DNA of 33,118 nt from a bacterium (GTDB taxonomy: Bacteria; Patescibacteriota; Minisyncoccia; JACQLN01). The translations under genes and the position numbers were made by a program. The DNA is taken from contig JAUYOV010000001.1 of NCBI GenBank assembly GCA_030697795.1, positions 88,486 through 121,603 of the forward strand, given 5' to 3'. Below the pieces are notes generated by a model. It had not been told where the DNA came from, did not search any database, and saw only the letters and a list, made by a program, of their open reading frames with translations. Positions 7,762 through 15,245 of the stretch are shown piece by piece; position 1 is the first letter of the stretch, and every line of letters begins with the position of its first letter.

Positions 7762-8991
7762 ATGAGTGTCCTTACAAAAATAGAAGCGAGGGAAGTTTTA
7801 GATTCTCGCGGCAATCCAACCTTAGAAGTTACGGCTCTAGCCGAAAATATTTCGGCTTCTTTTTCGGTGCCATCTGGCGCTAGCACGGGCAGTCACGAGG
7901 CCTTAGAAAAAAGAGACGGCGACAAAAACCGTTTTAGGGGTTTAGGCGTTCTTGGGGCTGTAGAAAATATAAATAAAATTATCTCCCCTGCGCTTTCGGG
8001 TATAGATCCCAGCGAACAGAAACAAGTAGATAGCGCTTTATTAAAATTAGACGGTACTTCCAATAAATCTAGATTGGGGGGAAATGCCACTATAGGCGTA
8101 AGTATTGCCTGTGCTAAATTAGCCGCCCAACTAAAAAATATAGAAGTTTTTGAACATTTAAAAACTTTAGCCAATATAAAAAATTCACATAAAATCCCCT
8201 ATCTTTATATGAACTTAGTAAACGGGGGTAAGCACGCCCAAAGTAAAATAGCTTTTCAGGAATATCATGTAGTACCAATGGTAGATGATATTGAAACAGC
8301 GCTAGATATAGGTACAAAGATTCAATATGCGCTAAAAAAGAAGCTAGCCGAAGGCTTTGGTGTATCTTCGGCTAATTATGGCGATGAAGATGGATTTGTA
8401 CCTACTTTTTCTGATGTTAAAAAACCACTAGAGATACTATTACAAATAATAGAAGAAAATAAACTTTTAGATAAAGTTAAATTGGCGCTCGATGTCGCCG
8501 CTTCATCGTTTTATGAAAAAGGTAAATATAATTTTAACGAAAAAAACCATACCAGTGATGAACTTTTAGATTTTTATCAAACCTTAACCAATTCTTTTCC
8601 TATGCTTTCCATAGAAGACCCTTTTTACGAAGAAGATTTTGGGCGATTTGCCGAACTGCTGGCCCAAAAAAAGGTTAAAGTTGTGGGTGATGACCTAACT
8701 GTTACTAATCCTGCCCGCTTAAAAGAAGCTATAAATCAGAAAAGCATAAATGCTATAATTATAAAGCCGAACCAAATTGGCACGCTGACCGAAACACTGG
8801 AAACAATGAAGCTAGCTCGCGAAAATAATGTGGAATGTATAGTTAGCCACCGCAGCGGAGAAACCACGGATGATTTTATTGCAGATTTAGCATACGCTTT
8901 TGGAACTTTTGGTATTAAAACCGGCGCGCCCCACGGTGGCGAAAGAGTTTCAAAATATAATAGATTATTAAAGATAACGAAAGCTTTTTAG
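7762..8991 (+). CDS. eno: Enolase
   Basis: The 409-residue enzyme is slightly short for enolase (about 430). It converts 2-phosphoglycerate to phosphoenolpyruvate. Visible are EVLDSRGNPT, SGASTGSHEA, H158 in NGGKHA, E209 in GDEDGF (usually GDEGGF), metal ligands D244, E285 and D310, catalytic K335 in IKPNQIGT, and SHRSGETTDDFIAD. The usual QEFM is QEYH here. All catalytic residues I could check are present. It follows glycerate kinase by 16 bases and precedes pyruvate kinase after a 41-base gap that holds a hairpin. Confidence 0.95.
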   Translation: MSVLTKIEAREVLDSRGNPTLEVTALAENISASFSVPSGASTGSHEALEKRDGDKNRFRGLGVLGAVENINKIISPALSGIDPSEQKQVDSALLKLDGTSNKSRLGGNATIGVSIACAKLAAQLKNIEVFEHLKTLANIKNSHKIPYLYMNLVNGGKHAQSKIAFQEYHVVPMVDDIETALDIGTKIQYALKKKLAEGFGVSSANYGDEDGFVPTFSDVKKPLEILLQIIEENKLLDKVKLALDVAASSFYEKGKYNFNEKNHTSDELLDFYQTLTNSFPMLSIEDPFYEEDFGRFAELLAQKKVKVVGDDLTVTNPARLKEAINQKSINAIIIKPNQIGTLTETLETMKLARENNVECIVSHRSGETTDDFIADLAYAFGTFGIKTGAPHGGERVSKYNRLLKITKAF

Positions 8992-9024
8992 CTTTCTAGG
9001 AAGCTAGTCCCTAAGAAGCTAAAA
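8986..9024 (+). repeat. Hairpin between eno and pyruvate kinase
   Basis: TTTTAGCTTTCTAGG (8986-9000) pairs with CCTAAGAAGCTAAAA (9010-9024) with two adjacent mismatches and a 9-base loop. It begins at the eno stop codon and ends 8 bases before the next ATG. No T-run follows, so it may stabilise or process RNA rather than terminate it. Confidence 0.5.
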
Positions 9025-9032
9025 CCTAAAAC

Positions 9033-9836
9033 ATGAACTATTCCCAAGCCCAAATCGTGGCTACCATTGGCCCCGCTTCTAAAGAAAAGGAAATTATAAA
9101 ACAAATGGTGGCCCATCATATGGATATAGTCAGGCTTAATTTTTCGTGGGGCAGTTACGATGAGCACGCCTACTATATTGCGACTGTGCGCGAATGTGCT
9201 AAAGAATTAAACCGCAGAATACCTATTTTACAAGATCTTTCTGGCCCGCGCACCAAAACAGAAACTGGCCACGAAATAAACCCCAATGCTGTTAAAGCCG
9301 TAACCGAAAAAGATTTAAAAGATCTTGAATTTGGCTTAAAACAAAACGTGGATTATATTGCTATGTCTTATGTTGGCAATAAAAACGATGTTTTAGAAAT
9401 CAAACATCATATTAAAGAAGCGGGCTATAAAACCCCGGTTATCGCTAAAATAGAAAGGCGAGTCGCCGTAGAAAAAGCCGATGAAATTATAGATGTGGCC
9501 GATGGTATAATGATAGCGAGGGGCGACTTAGGCCACGAAGTTCCTTTAGAACAAATTCCCTTTATTCAAAATATGATTATTAAAAAATGCAAAGACGCCG
9601 TAAAACCTGTTATTACCGCCACCCAAATGATGTTTTCTATGAAAGATAGCCCTACCCCAACCCGCGCTGAAGTAACCGATGTGGCTTTCGCTATAATTTC
9701 GGGTTCAGACGCTGTTATGCTTTCCGACGAAACTGCCAACGGCCAATACCCCGTAGAAGCTGTTACCATGATGGAAAAGATTATTTTAGAAGCCGAAAAA
9801 TATTTAAAAATTAATTATTTAAATCTATTAAAATAA
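9033..9836 (+). CDS. pyk: Minimal pyruvate kinase, barrel domain only
   Basis: The protein has 267 residues against about 470 or more in typical enzymes. It transfers phosphate from PEP to ADP. Barrel motifs are intact: ATIGPAS, VRLNFSWG (usually SHG), QDLSGPRTKT, catalytic Lys in IAKIER, MIARGDLG, TATQMMFSM, PTRAEVTDVA and MLSDETANGQYPVEAV. Between SGPRTKT and VTEKDL there are only about 15-20 residues where the lid-like B domain of 70-100 residues should be. The C-terminal regulatory domain is also missing. No frameshift is seen, and the gene is well embedded in its run, so this looks like a deliberate minimal form. Confidence 0.88.
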   Translation: MNYSQAQIVATIGPASKEKEIIKQMVAHHMDIVRLNFSWGSYDEHAYYIATVRECAKELNRRIPILQDLSGPRTKTETGHEINPNAVKAVTEKDLKDLEFGLKQNVDYIAMSYVGNKNDVLEIKHHIKEAGYKTPVIAKIERRVAVEKADEIIDVADGIMIARGDLGHEVPLEQIPFIQNMIIKKCKDAVKPVITATQMMFSMKDSPTPTRAEVTDVAFAIISGSDAVMLSDETANGQYPVEAVTMMEKIILEAEKYLKINYLNLLK

Positions 9837-9848
9837 ATAATAAAAAAT

Positions 9849-10316
9849 ATGAATCCACAAAATAAAAATATTATATTTCTCTTAAGAATCGCTTTAGGCT
9901 GGATATTCTTTTATGCCGGCATAACCAAAGTCTTAAACCCAGCATGGTCAGCGGAAGGCTTCTTAAAGAATGCCAAAACGTTTCCCGATTTTTATATGAG
10001 CCTTATAGATTACCTACCCACCATAAACTTTATAAACAAATGGAGTTTAACTCTTCTGGGAGTATCTTTGATTCTAGGAATCTTTGTAAGATCAAGTTCA
10101 GTTTTGGGTGCCACTCTTATGGCTTTGTACTATTTCCCTGCATTAGATTTTCCAATAGCTAGCCAAAACTATTATTTGATTGATTACCATATAATTTTTA
10201 TACTTGTTCTACTTTATTTTGCCTCTATAAAAGCTGGGCGAATACACGGCTTGGAAAAAAATATTACTGATCTAATTTATAAAAACTATCCTAAACTAAA
10301 AGATTACCTAGGCTAA
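9849..10316 (+). CDS. DoxX family membrane protein
   Basis: The 155-residue protein has four hydrophobic helices and the DoxX start pattern: LLRIALGWIFFYAGITKVLNP, followed by a second helix with LLGVSLILGIFVR. The last stretch is a charged cytoplasmic tail. DoxX proteins are membrane proteins with proposed quinone or sulfur redox roles; no firm function can be assigned. It is 12 bases after pyruvate kinase and 3 bases before the next gene. A DoxX-like gene also opens this run at 5102, so the run is bracketed by two related proteins. Confidence 0.85.
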   Translation: MNPQNKNIIFLLRIALGWIFFYAGITKVLNPAWSAEGFLKNAKTFPDFYMSLIDYLPTINFINKWSLTLLGVSLILGIFVRSSSVLGATLMALYYFPALDFPIASQNYYLIDYHIIFILVLLYFASIKAGRIHGLEKNITDLIYKNYPKLKDYLG

Positions 10317-10319
10317 ACT

Positions 10320-11384
10320 ATGAAAATGAAAACAATATATATCAAACTGATATTAATAATGTTGTTTTTTATGCCTATTTTAGTATGGGCTCAAACCTCT
10401 AACACAGAACTATCGAGACCGTTGCGTTTAGGCACACAAGGAGAAGATGTTAAAACTTTGCAAAAATTTTTAGCGAAATATCCAGAAATATACCCCGAAG
10501 GCTTAGCTACTGGATATTTTGGACTTAAAACTCAAATAGCGGTTAAAAAATGGCAACAAAAATATGGAATTGAACCTGTAGGTATTGTAGGGCTAAAAAC
10601 AATCGCTAAAATAAAAGAAATAAGTTTAGCTAAACAGGCTGAACCAGCATCATCTAAAGTAGCACCACCAGATCCGCAAAATACAACAGAAAAAGTGGTT
10701 CAACCAATTATCGTCAACGACACTATACTACCCACAGCAACCCTTAATGTTAAAGTGCCGGCACCTACAAAAATTTATATCGAAACCAACCCCAGCGAAG
10801 AAGTGACGGCTGTTTATGAATACGGCCTTAACATAAACTATGGCTTTACTAAAGAATTATCAACCCAATATTTTTCTTCGCTCACTGGAACTTATATAGA
10901 AAATTTAACCCCATCAACCACTTACCAAGTTAGAGCTAAAATTACTGATCGCGCTGGTAATATTGGCTATTCTCAAAATTATACTTTTACCACACCTAGC
11001 ACTGCCCAAGCGCCCTTGCTATCTGCCGGCCCAAGTGTCACAAGCAGTAAAGCCCTACCAGCAACTTCAGTTGCCGTAAGCTGGGAAACAAATATTCCTT
11101 GTGCTGGAACACTTTATTATGATACCGGCGCTACCTTTGGTAGTTCTGTCAGAAGCGACGTTACTGCCACCAACCATAACGCAGTTATAACTGGCCTTAG
11201 CTCTGGAATAACCTACCTTTATAAATTTACTTGCGCCACTACCGATAAAAAATTTGAAAGCGATAATTATATATTTATAGCAACTAGCTCTTCTTCATCA
11301 TTAATAAATAATCTTTCTTTGGCAAGTATTATAGAAACACTTAAGGGAATAGTAGAAAAAATAATTACTCTAGCAAAAGAGTAA
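10320..11384 (+). CDS. Secreted peptidoglycan-binding protein with Fn3-like domains
   Basis: The 354-residue protein starts with a signal peptide (about residues 1-24, ending VWAQ). A PG_binding_1 domain follows at about 30-98 (LRLGTQGEDVKTLQKFL, TGYFGLKTQIAVKKWQ). After a Pro-rich linker there are two beta-sandwich segments resembling fibronectin type III, at about 140-225 and 240-320, each ending in Y.F/T patterns such as TTYQVRAKITDRAGNIGYS. The C-terminal 25 residues form an amphipathic helix. It is probably cell-wall bound and exported, of unknown role. It closes the plus-strand run before the terminator. Confidence 0.8.
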   Translation: MKMKTIYIKLILIMLFFMPILVWAQTSNTELSRPLRLGTQGEDVKTLQKFLAKYPEIYPEGLATGYFGLKTQIAVKKWQQKYGIEPVGIVGLKTIAKIKEISLAKQAEPASSKVAPPDPQNTTEKVVQPIIVNDTILPTATLNVKVPAPTKIYIETNPSEEVTAVYEYGLNINYGFTKELSTQYFSSLTGTYIENLTPSTTYQVRAKITDRAGNIGYSQNYTFTTPSTAQAPLLSAGPSVTSSKALPATSVAVSWETNIPCAGTLYYDTGATFGSSVRSDVTATNHNAVITGLSSGITYLYKFTCATTDKKFESDNYIFIATSSSSSLINNLSLASIIETLKGIVEKIITLAKE

Positions 11385-11403
11385 ATTAAAAAATATTTAA
11401 GCT

Positions 11404-11439
11404 AAAAAACTTCTCTGATACAAATCGGAGAAGTTTTTT
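11404..11439. terminator. Two-way intrinsic terminator
   Basis: Poly-A, CTTCTC..GAT, loop, ATC..GAGAAG, poly-T. The symmetric A and T runs can end both the plus-strand run finishing at 11384 and the minus-strand gene finishing at 11448. Confidence 0.85.
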
Positions 11440-11447
11440 AAATGTGT

Positions 11448-12800
11448 CTACAAATTAGGTTCTATCAACGCCGCTATGCGCAAAACTTCTTTGGAATAAA
11501 AATTACAAATATATTTAGTGCAATTGGGACTGCCCGAAATATAAGCCTTAGCCGCCCTAAGTTCTTTGTCTCGCGTTTTAGCCGTAGCGCCAGCATCAGC
11601 TAAATAAAGCGCGGAGCCTGTAAAAGCGTCTTCCACCCGCCAAGGGTCGGGCGGGTTATGCCCTGTTAAACTAGCCACTCTATCTTCAAAAAGAAGCCAA
11701 GTGGAAGGTAAAAATTGAGCCGGCCCCATAGCACCGCCACAACCATAATTAGGCTTTCTGGAAACTGCCATCTTGTCGGGATCATAACCTAGTTTGGATG
11801 TGATTTGCATAAAAGCATTCTTTTGTTTTTCGGCAGAACTTGGTTTGCCTAAATTTATATAACACTGATACAAATCTACTCGCCAATCTCCATTGCCTGT
11901 ATGGCTACCCGCGGTTATAATCCCTTCTTCGTACCTTCGGCCTGTTTCAACTTCTAACAAACCCAAAAGAAAAGCTGTGCGTATGCCAGCCCGTTTGGCC
12001 GCCAAAGTAGCATATTTAACTGCGTCTTCGGCTGTAACACCAGCTTTGCCCAAATACTGAATTTGATTTCTGATAGCGGCAATATCTTTTTTCTTGGCTT
12101 GTATAATTTTTTGATAATTAGATTCTTGGCCTTTAGTTTGCGTCAGTAATTGATTTTTTTGCCCTTTTTGAGTAGAAACATTTTGTTTTTGAATTTGCGC
12201 TAACGCTCTTAAAGACAAAAGTTCTTCTCTTTTGTCTTCTAACTCATCTTTTTCTTTTTGTAACTGCTCTTTTAAAATATGTAAATCATCTAAAGATTGG
12301 TTAACATCTTTTTGCACGTTGGCTAAAGCCGAAGCTTCTTCGAAAAACTGGGCTAAATCTTTTTTAACTAACAAAATTTCCACCAAAGACAAGCTGTCTT
12401 TTTTATATATTGTCCTTAAATATTCAGATAAAGATTTTTTCTGTTTACTTGTTCTAGCTTCAGCCTCTTTTATACTTTCTATGCGCAAAGCAATATTGCT
12501 CTCTGTTTGCCTAACAGAAAGATTTAAGCCTTTTATAGTAAGCTCCGTTTGCTTAATTTGATTATCTAGTTTGGCAACTTCGTTCTGCAAACTGTTTTTC
12601 CTGCCTTGTATTTGAACAAGATCCTTGTCTAAACCTGCAATCTCGTTTTCAATGGCCGATATTTGAGATTCCCACAAAGCTTTTTGACCAGCATCTTGAG
12701 CCAAAACAAACCCCTCGAATAAACTCGGAGCAAAGCTAGAACTTATAAAAAGCAAACCAAAAACAGCGCATGTGATAGTAAATATGTGCTTTCTTAACAT
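11448..12800 (-). CDS. Coiled-coil lytic transglycosylase (MltB-like)
   Basis: This 450-residue protein has a signal peptide (about residues 1-35, ending VLAQ), a long coiled coil (about 40-245) like the N-terminal part of PcsB/EnvC-type cell-wall proteins, and a C-terminal lysozyme-like domain. In that domain LLEVETG carries the likely catalytic Glu, and GCGGAMGPAQFLPSTW matches the MltB signature. It would cleave peptidoglycan glycan strands outside the membrane, perhaps in division. An A+T-rich -10 (TATAAT, 12808-12803, or TAAAAT, 12813-12808) lies 3-8 bases before the ATG, so the transcript has almost no leader. Confidence 0.85.
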   Translation of the reverse strand: MLRKHIFTITCAVFGLLFISSSFAPSLFEGFVLAQDAGQKALWESQISAIENEIAGLDKDLVQIQGRKNSLQNEVAKLDNQIKQTELTIKGLNLSVRQTESNIALRIESIKEAEARTSKQKKSLSEYLRTIYKKDSLSLVEILLVKKDLAQFFEEASALANVQKDVNQSLDDLHILKEQLQKEKDELEDKREELLSLRALAQIQKQNVSTQKGQKNQLLTQTKGQESNYQKIIQAKKKDIAAIRNQIQYLGKAGVTAEDAVKYATLAAKRAGIRTAFLLGLLEVETGRRYEEGIITAGSHTGNGDWRVDLYQCYINLGKPSSAEKQKNAFMQITSKLGYDPDKMAVSRKPNYGCGGAMGPAQFLPSTWLLFEDRVASLTGHNPPDPWRVEDAFTGSALYLADAGATAKTRDKELRAAKAYISGSPNCTKYICNFYSKEVLRIAALIEPNL

Positions 12801-12825
12801 TGATTATATTTTAACACAACATATA

Positions 12826-12973
12826 AAAAACCAGCTGAAAATTTTAGCGCGGTTCTGCGAATGAGCGGGCATGGTTTCCCCGACCTTGCGTCGGGGAAGA
12901 GCGAGTGAGCAGTACCAATGAGCGAGCTCGCTGGGCGAGCGAATGATAGCAAAAATTATTCAGCTGGTTTTTT
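12826..12973 (-). repeat. Terminator arms split by a G+C-rich palindromic insertion
   Basis: AAAAAACCAGCTGAA (12826-12840) and TTCAGCTGGTTTTTT (12959-12973) are perfect inverted copies and, on the minus strand, would make a terminator for rplY. They are 118 bases apart. The space holds a G+C-rich segment with its own palindromes: CCCCGAC..GTCGGGG (12878-12896), GAGCGAGCTCGC, and repeated GCGAATGAGC-like words. It looks like a repeat inserted into the loop of a terminator. The right arm lies in the last codons of rplY. Confidence 0.6.
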
Positions 12974-13654
12974 ACTTTCTTGAGAATCAGCTTCAGCCGC
13001 CGGAGTTTCCTGTTTAACCACGCCTTCAACTTTAGTAACATCTTCCACCACATCGCCCTTCAAAGATTCTAATTCTTCTTCAGTACGGGGTGGGATGACA
13101 GAAGCCAAAATAGTTTCGCTATTATCTAATATTTTAACGCCGGCCGGAATTTTAAGATCGGCTATTTTAATATGGTCTTCAAAAGTTTTTATAAACGAAA
13201 TATCAACTTCAATATTATGTGGTAAATTTTGGGGTAAAGCTTCTACTTCTACGTGCTGTATACCTCTAATTAAAGTACCATTAAGTTCTTTAACTGCTGG
13301 CGAATCGCCCACAAACAAAAGTGGAATTTCGGCCTTAATTTTTCTATCTAAACTAACTTCTAAAAAATCAACATGCGTAAGATTATCTTTTACAGGATCT
13401 CTTTGTACGTCGTGAATTAAAACGTGTTTAGGTTTGCCTGCCCCGAGCGAAGTCGAGGGGTCACCCTCAATAGTTAGTTCTAAAAGAGTACTTTCTCCAG
13501 CTTTTTGGAGAACTTTTTCTAATATAGGAGCTTCAATAAAAACATTTGTATTTTTAACGCCACGACCATAAACCACACCCGGTACAAAACCATCTTGGCG
13601 TAATTGATTTACACCTCCTTTTTCTCTTATTTTTACTTTAATAGTATTAGACAT
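12956..13654 (-). CDS. rplY: Ribosomal protein L25 (CTC form)
   Basis: This 232-residue protein has the CTC-type L25 plan: an N-terminal 5S rRNA-binding domain (about 1-100, with RQDGFVPGVVYGRG and HVLIHDVQRDPVKDNLTHVDFLEV), a beta C-terminal domain (IPLLFVGDSPAVKELNG, VEVEALPQNLPHNIEVDIS) and an acidic tail. Within the N-domain the segment DPSTSLGAG (about residues 65-73) sits where the family has a short loop between two strands, and its DNA is a G+C-rich palindrome (see 13441-13460). An AAGGAGG in codons 11-14 is internal, not a start signal. L25 binds 5S rRNA in the large subunit. Confidence 0.9.
   Translation of the reverse strand: MSNTIKVKIREKGGVNQLRQDGFVPGVVYGRGVKNTNVFIEAPILEKVLQKAGESTLLELTIEGDPSTSLGAGKPKHVLIHDVQRDPVKDNLTHVDFLEVSLDRKIKAEIPLLFVGDSPAVKELNGTLIRGIQHVEVEALPQNLPHNIEVDISFIKTFEDHIKIADLKIPAGVKILDNSETILASVIPPRTEEELESLKGDVVEDVTKVEGVVKQETPAAEADSQESKKPAE
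13441..13460. repeat. Palindromic element inside rplY
   Basis: CCCCGAGCGAAGTCGAGGGG is an imperfect palindrome, much richer in G+C than the surrounding gene. On the coding strand it reads CCCC.CGACTTCGCTCGGGG and encodes PSTSLGAG in frame. Words of the type CGACTTCGCTC are familiar to me from repeats scattered in CPR and other genomes. No frame is lost. Confidence 0.65.
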
Positions 13655-13692
13655 AGTGATAGTTTGACTGAATCCCTACCTCTTTATGAGAT

Positions 13693-13771
13693 AAAAAAAC
13701 AGCCTTTTCAGCTGGGCTTAGCTTAGCATTGACCCCAACAAAAATCAACGGGTTCATCAATATACATTATA
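13693..13771 (-). promoter_or_regulatory. Possible rplY promoter and leader attenuator
   Basis: A TATAAT on the minus strand (13771-13766) would start an RNA near 13759 with a leader of about 105 bases. In the leader AGCC (13718-13715) pairs with GGCT (13704-13701) and is followed by seven U, a weak terminator-like structure. Control of L25 supply by attenuation is possible. The -35 region is poor. Confidence 0.35.
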
Positions 13772-13788
13772 TACAGCTAAAAGCCTAT

Positions 13789-14493
13789 CTAAGTAGGTTT
13801 TTTCTTCCTAGCAAACTCGTAAAGTGGTCCAATTAACATCCCCCACGAAAAACCCCAAACCATTTCGGTAAGTGGAATGTTTCTTATGATTCTTATATCT
13901 AAACCAGATTCATATAATAACCATCCTCTTCTAAGTAACTCATCAACATTTAGAACAAGCAAAGATAGTAAAAAATAAGAAAGGAACATAATACACATAA
14001 CACCGACACCGCTAAATATAGAATCCAGTAGTAAATCTTTTCTCTGGCTAACTATTAACACTGTACCTAAAATAGCGGCGATTGAGGTAGAAAAAATAGA
14101 ATCAACTCCAATTTTAAATAACAGATACGAAACAACCGAAACGGTTATTAAGATCGCAACCAAGCTTGTTTTATAATTTATTTTTTTAATTCTTCTTAGG
14201 TGTTTTCTAAAAATAGCTTCATATATTACAGAACCTATCCCGCCTACCAAAAAACAAAACAATAAATCCTCAAAAAATATCTTTACAGGGCCTATATTAG
14301 TGAACAAAATACTTTCTGGCTTCCAGTAATCTATAAAATATAACATTTCTGAAATAGGTCCAACAGGAGCAAGTAAAAAACTCATAACAAGCTGTTCAAA
14401 TCTAGTTCGTTTGCTAAATATAAAAAATAAAACCCATATAACAATAAACGGGATAGTAAGAACTAGATAAGCATATTTAAACTCGAGTACCAT
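13789..14493 (-). CDS. Polytopic membrane protein, lycopene-cyclase-domain-like
   Basis: Started at ATG 14493 the protein has 234 residues with about six to seven transmembrane helices. The first half resembles the lycopene cyclase domain of the CarR/CrtYcd type: an early helix pair, a W-P-E segment (YWKPESI), then a GPVKIFFEDLLFCFLVGGIG segment with an acidic residue before aromatic helices and YE at the end. No other carotenoid gene is in the window, so a real cyclase function is uncertain. The promoter uses a -35 supplied by the neighbouring palindrome. An alternative TTG start is 3 bases upstream. Confidence 0.5.
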   Translation of the reverse strand: MVLEFKYAYLVLTIPFIVIWVLFFIFSKRTRFEQLVMSFLLAPVGPISEMLYFIDYWKPESILFTNIGPVKIFFEDLLFCFLVGGIGSVIYEAIFRKHLRRIKKINYKTSLVAILITVSVVSYLLFKIGVDSIFSTSIAAILGTVLIVSQRKDLLLDSIFSGVGVMCIMFLSYFLLSLLVLNVDELLRRGWLLYESGLDIRIIRNIPLTEMVWGFSWGMLIGPLYEFARKKKPT

Positions 14494-14501
14494 CAATATA
14501 A

Positions 14502-14530
14502 ATTCTACTGTTTAATTTACACTCTGTCCA
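14502..14530 (-). promoter_or_regulatory. Promoter of the 14493 gene with -35 inside the repeat
   Basis: TGGACA (14530-14525) and TAGAAT (14507-14502), each 5 of 6, are exactly 17 bases apart on the minus strand. The -35 is part of the outer half-palindrome of the RAYT element. The -10 ends 9 bases before ATG. Confidence 0.5.
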
Positions 14531-14566
14531 ACACCCAATTCTGTCCAACACCAGGTGTTGGACAGA
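14524..14566 (+). repeat. Left REP-like repeat of the RAYT element
   Basis: A half-site CTGTCCAACACC (14524-14535), a short CAAT spacer, then the full palindrome TCTGTCCAACACC-A-GGTGTTGGACAGA (14540-14566, 13-bp perfect arms). Half-site and palindrome share the same words. Confidence 0.9.
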
Positions 14567-14572
14567 ATATGA

Positions 14573-14578
14573 TAGAAT
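14573..14578 (+). promoter_or_regulatory. Possible -10 box of the RAYT gene
   Basis: TAGAAT ends exactly 7 bases before ATG 14585, the spacing seen for several core genes here. No -35 at 16-18 bases is convincing. Confidence 0.35.
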
Positions 14579-14584
14579 ATAAGT

Positions 14585-15244
14585 ATGATTCGAAAACATC
14601 TTTTTGCGCCTGGTGAATATTATCATATTTATAGTCGCGGTACAGACAAAAGAAATATATTCCTCAATAGCGATGATTATTGGAGATTTATGACCGCACT
14701 TATAATATTTCAGGGTAATGTCCACATACCCCAAGTTTCCAGATTAGTGCCGTTTGTCAAACACCAGATGTTTGACAAAGAGGAGTTTAAAGAGATTTTA
14801 GAAAAAAAGACCATTGATTTGGTTTCTTTTTGTTTGATGTCAAATCACTATCATTTACTTTTGAAAGAAAACTTAGAAAATGGGATATCAAATTTTATGC
14901 AACGTTTAGGCAACAGTTATACAAAATATTTCAACCTAAAATATCAACGAACGGGGCACCTTTTTGGGAGTGTATTTCAATCAAGACATATTAAAAAAGA
15001 CAAATATTTAAAACATCTATCAGCTTACATTCATGTCAATCCTTCTGAAATCTATAGTTGGAATAAAAAAGAAACAGTATATCCTTGGTCAAGTTTTCAA
15101 GACTACGTTGGAAAGAATCGCTGGTCTGAATTTTTGTGTCCATCAATAGTTTTGGATCAGTTCAAAAACAGCAAAGACTACCAAAAATATGCTCTGGAAA
15201 GCGGCGCTAAGAGTAAACCTATTCAAGATATTTTTATAGACTAA
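14585..15244 (+). CDS. REP-associated tyrosine transposase (RAYT, Y1_Tnp)
   Basis: This 219-residue protein belongs to the IS200-like Y1 transposase superfamily, RAYT branch. It begins with the usual APGEYYHIYSRGTDKRNIF, carries the metal-binding H-x-H in SNHYHLLLK, and the helix with the likely catalytic Tyr in LGNSYTKYFNLKYQRTGHLF. A segment RHIKKDKYLKHLSAYIHVNP follows. Such enzymes nick single-stranded DNA at REP palindromes and are usually domesticated rather than freely mobile. The gene is complete and flanked by matching palindromes, and itself contains a third related palindrome (14753-14779), so it may still act on its own repeats. Confidence 0.92.
   Translation: MIRKHLFAPGEYYHIYSRGTDKRNIFLNSDDYWRFMTALIIFQGNVHIPQVSRLVPFVKHQMFDKEEFKEILEKKTIDLVSFCLMSNHYHLLLKENLENGISNFMQRLGNSYTKYFNLKYQRTGHLFGSVFQSRHIKKDKYLKHLSAYIHVNPSEIYSWNKKETVYPWSSFQDYVGKNRWSEFLCPSIVLDQFKNSKDYQKYALESGAKSKPIQDIFID
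14753..14779. repeat. Palindrome inside the RAYT coding sequence
   Basis: TTTGTCAAACA (14753-14763) and TGTTTGACAAA (14769-14779) are exact inverted copies around CCAGA. The layout and the central ACACCAG match the flanking palindromes with a few substitutions (TCCAAC to TCAAAC). It encodes VKHQMFD in frame. Confidence 0.75.
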
Positions 15245-15245
15245 A

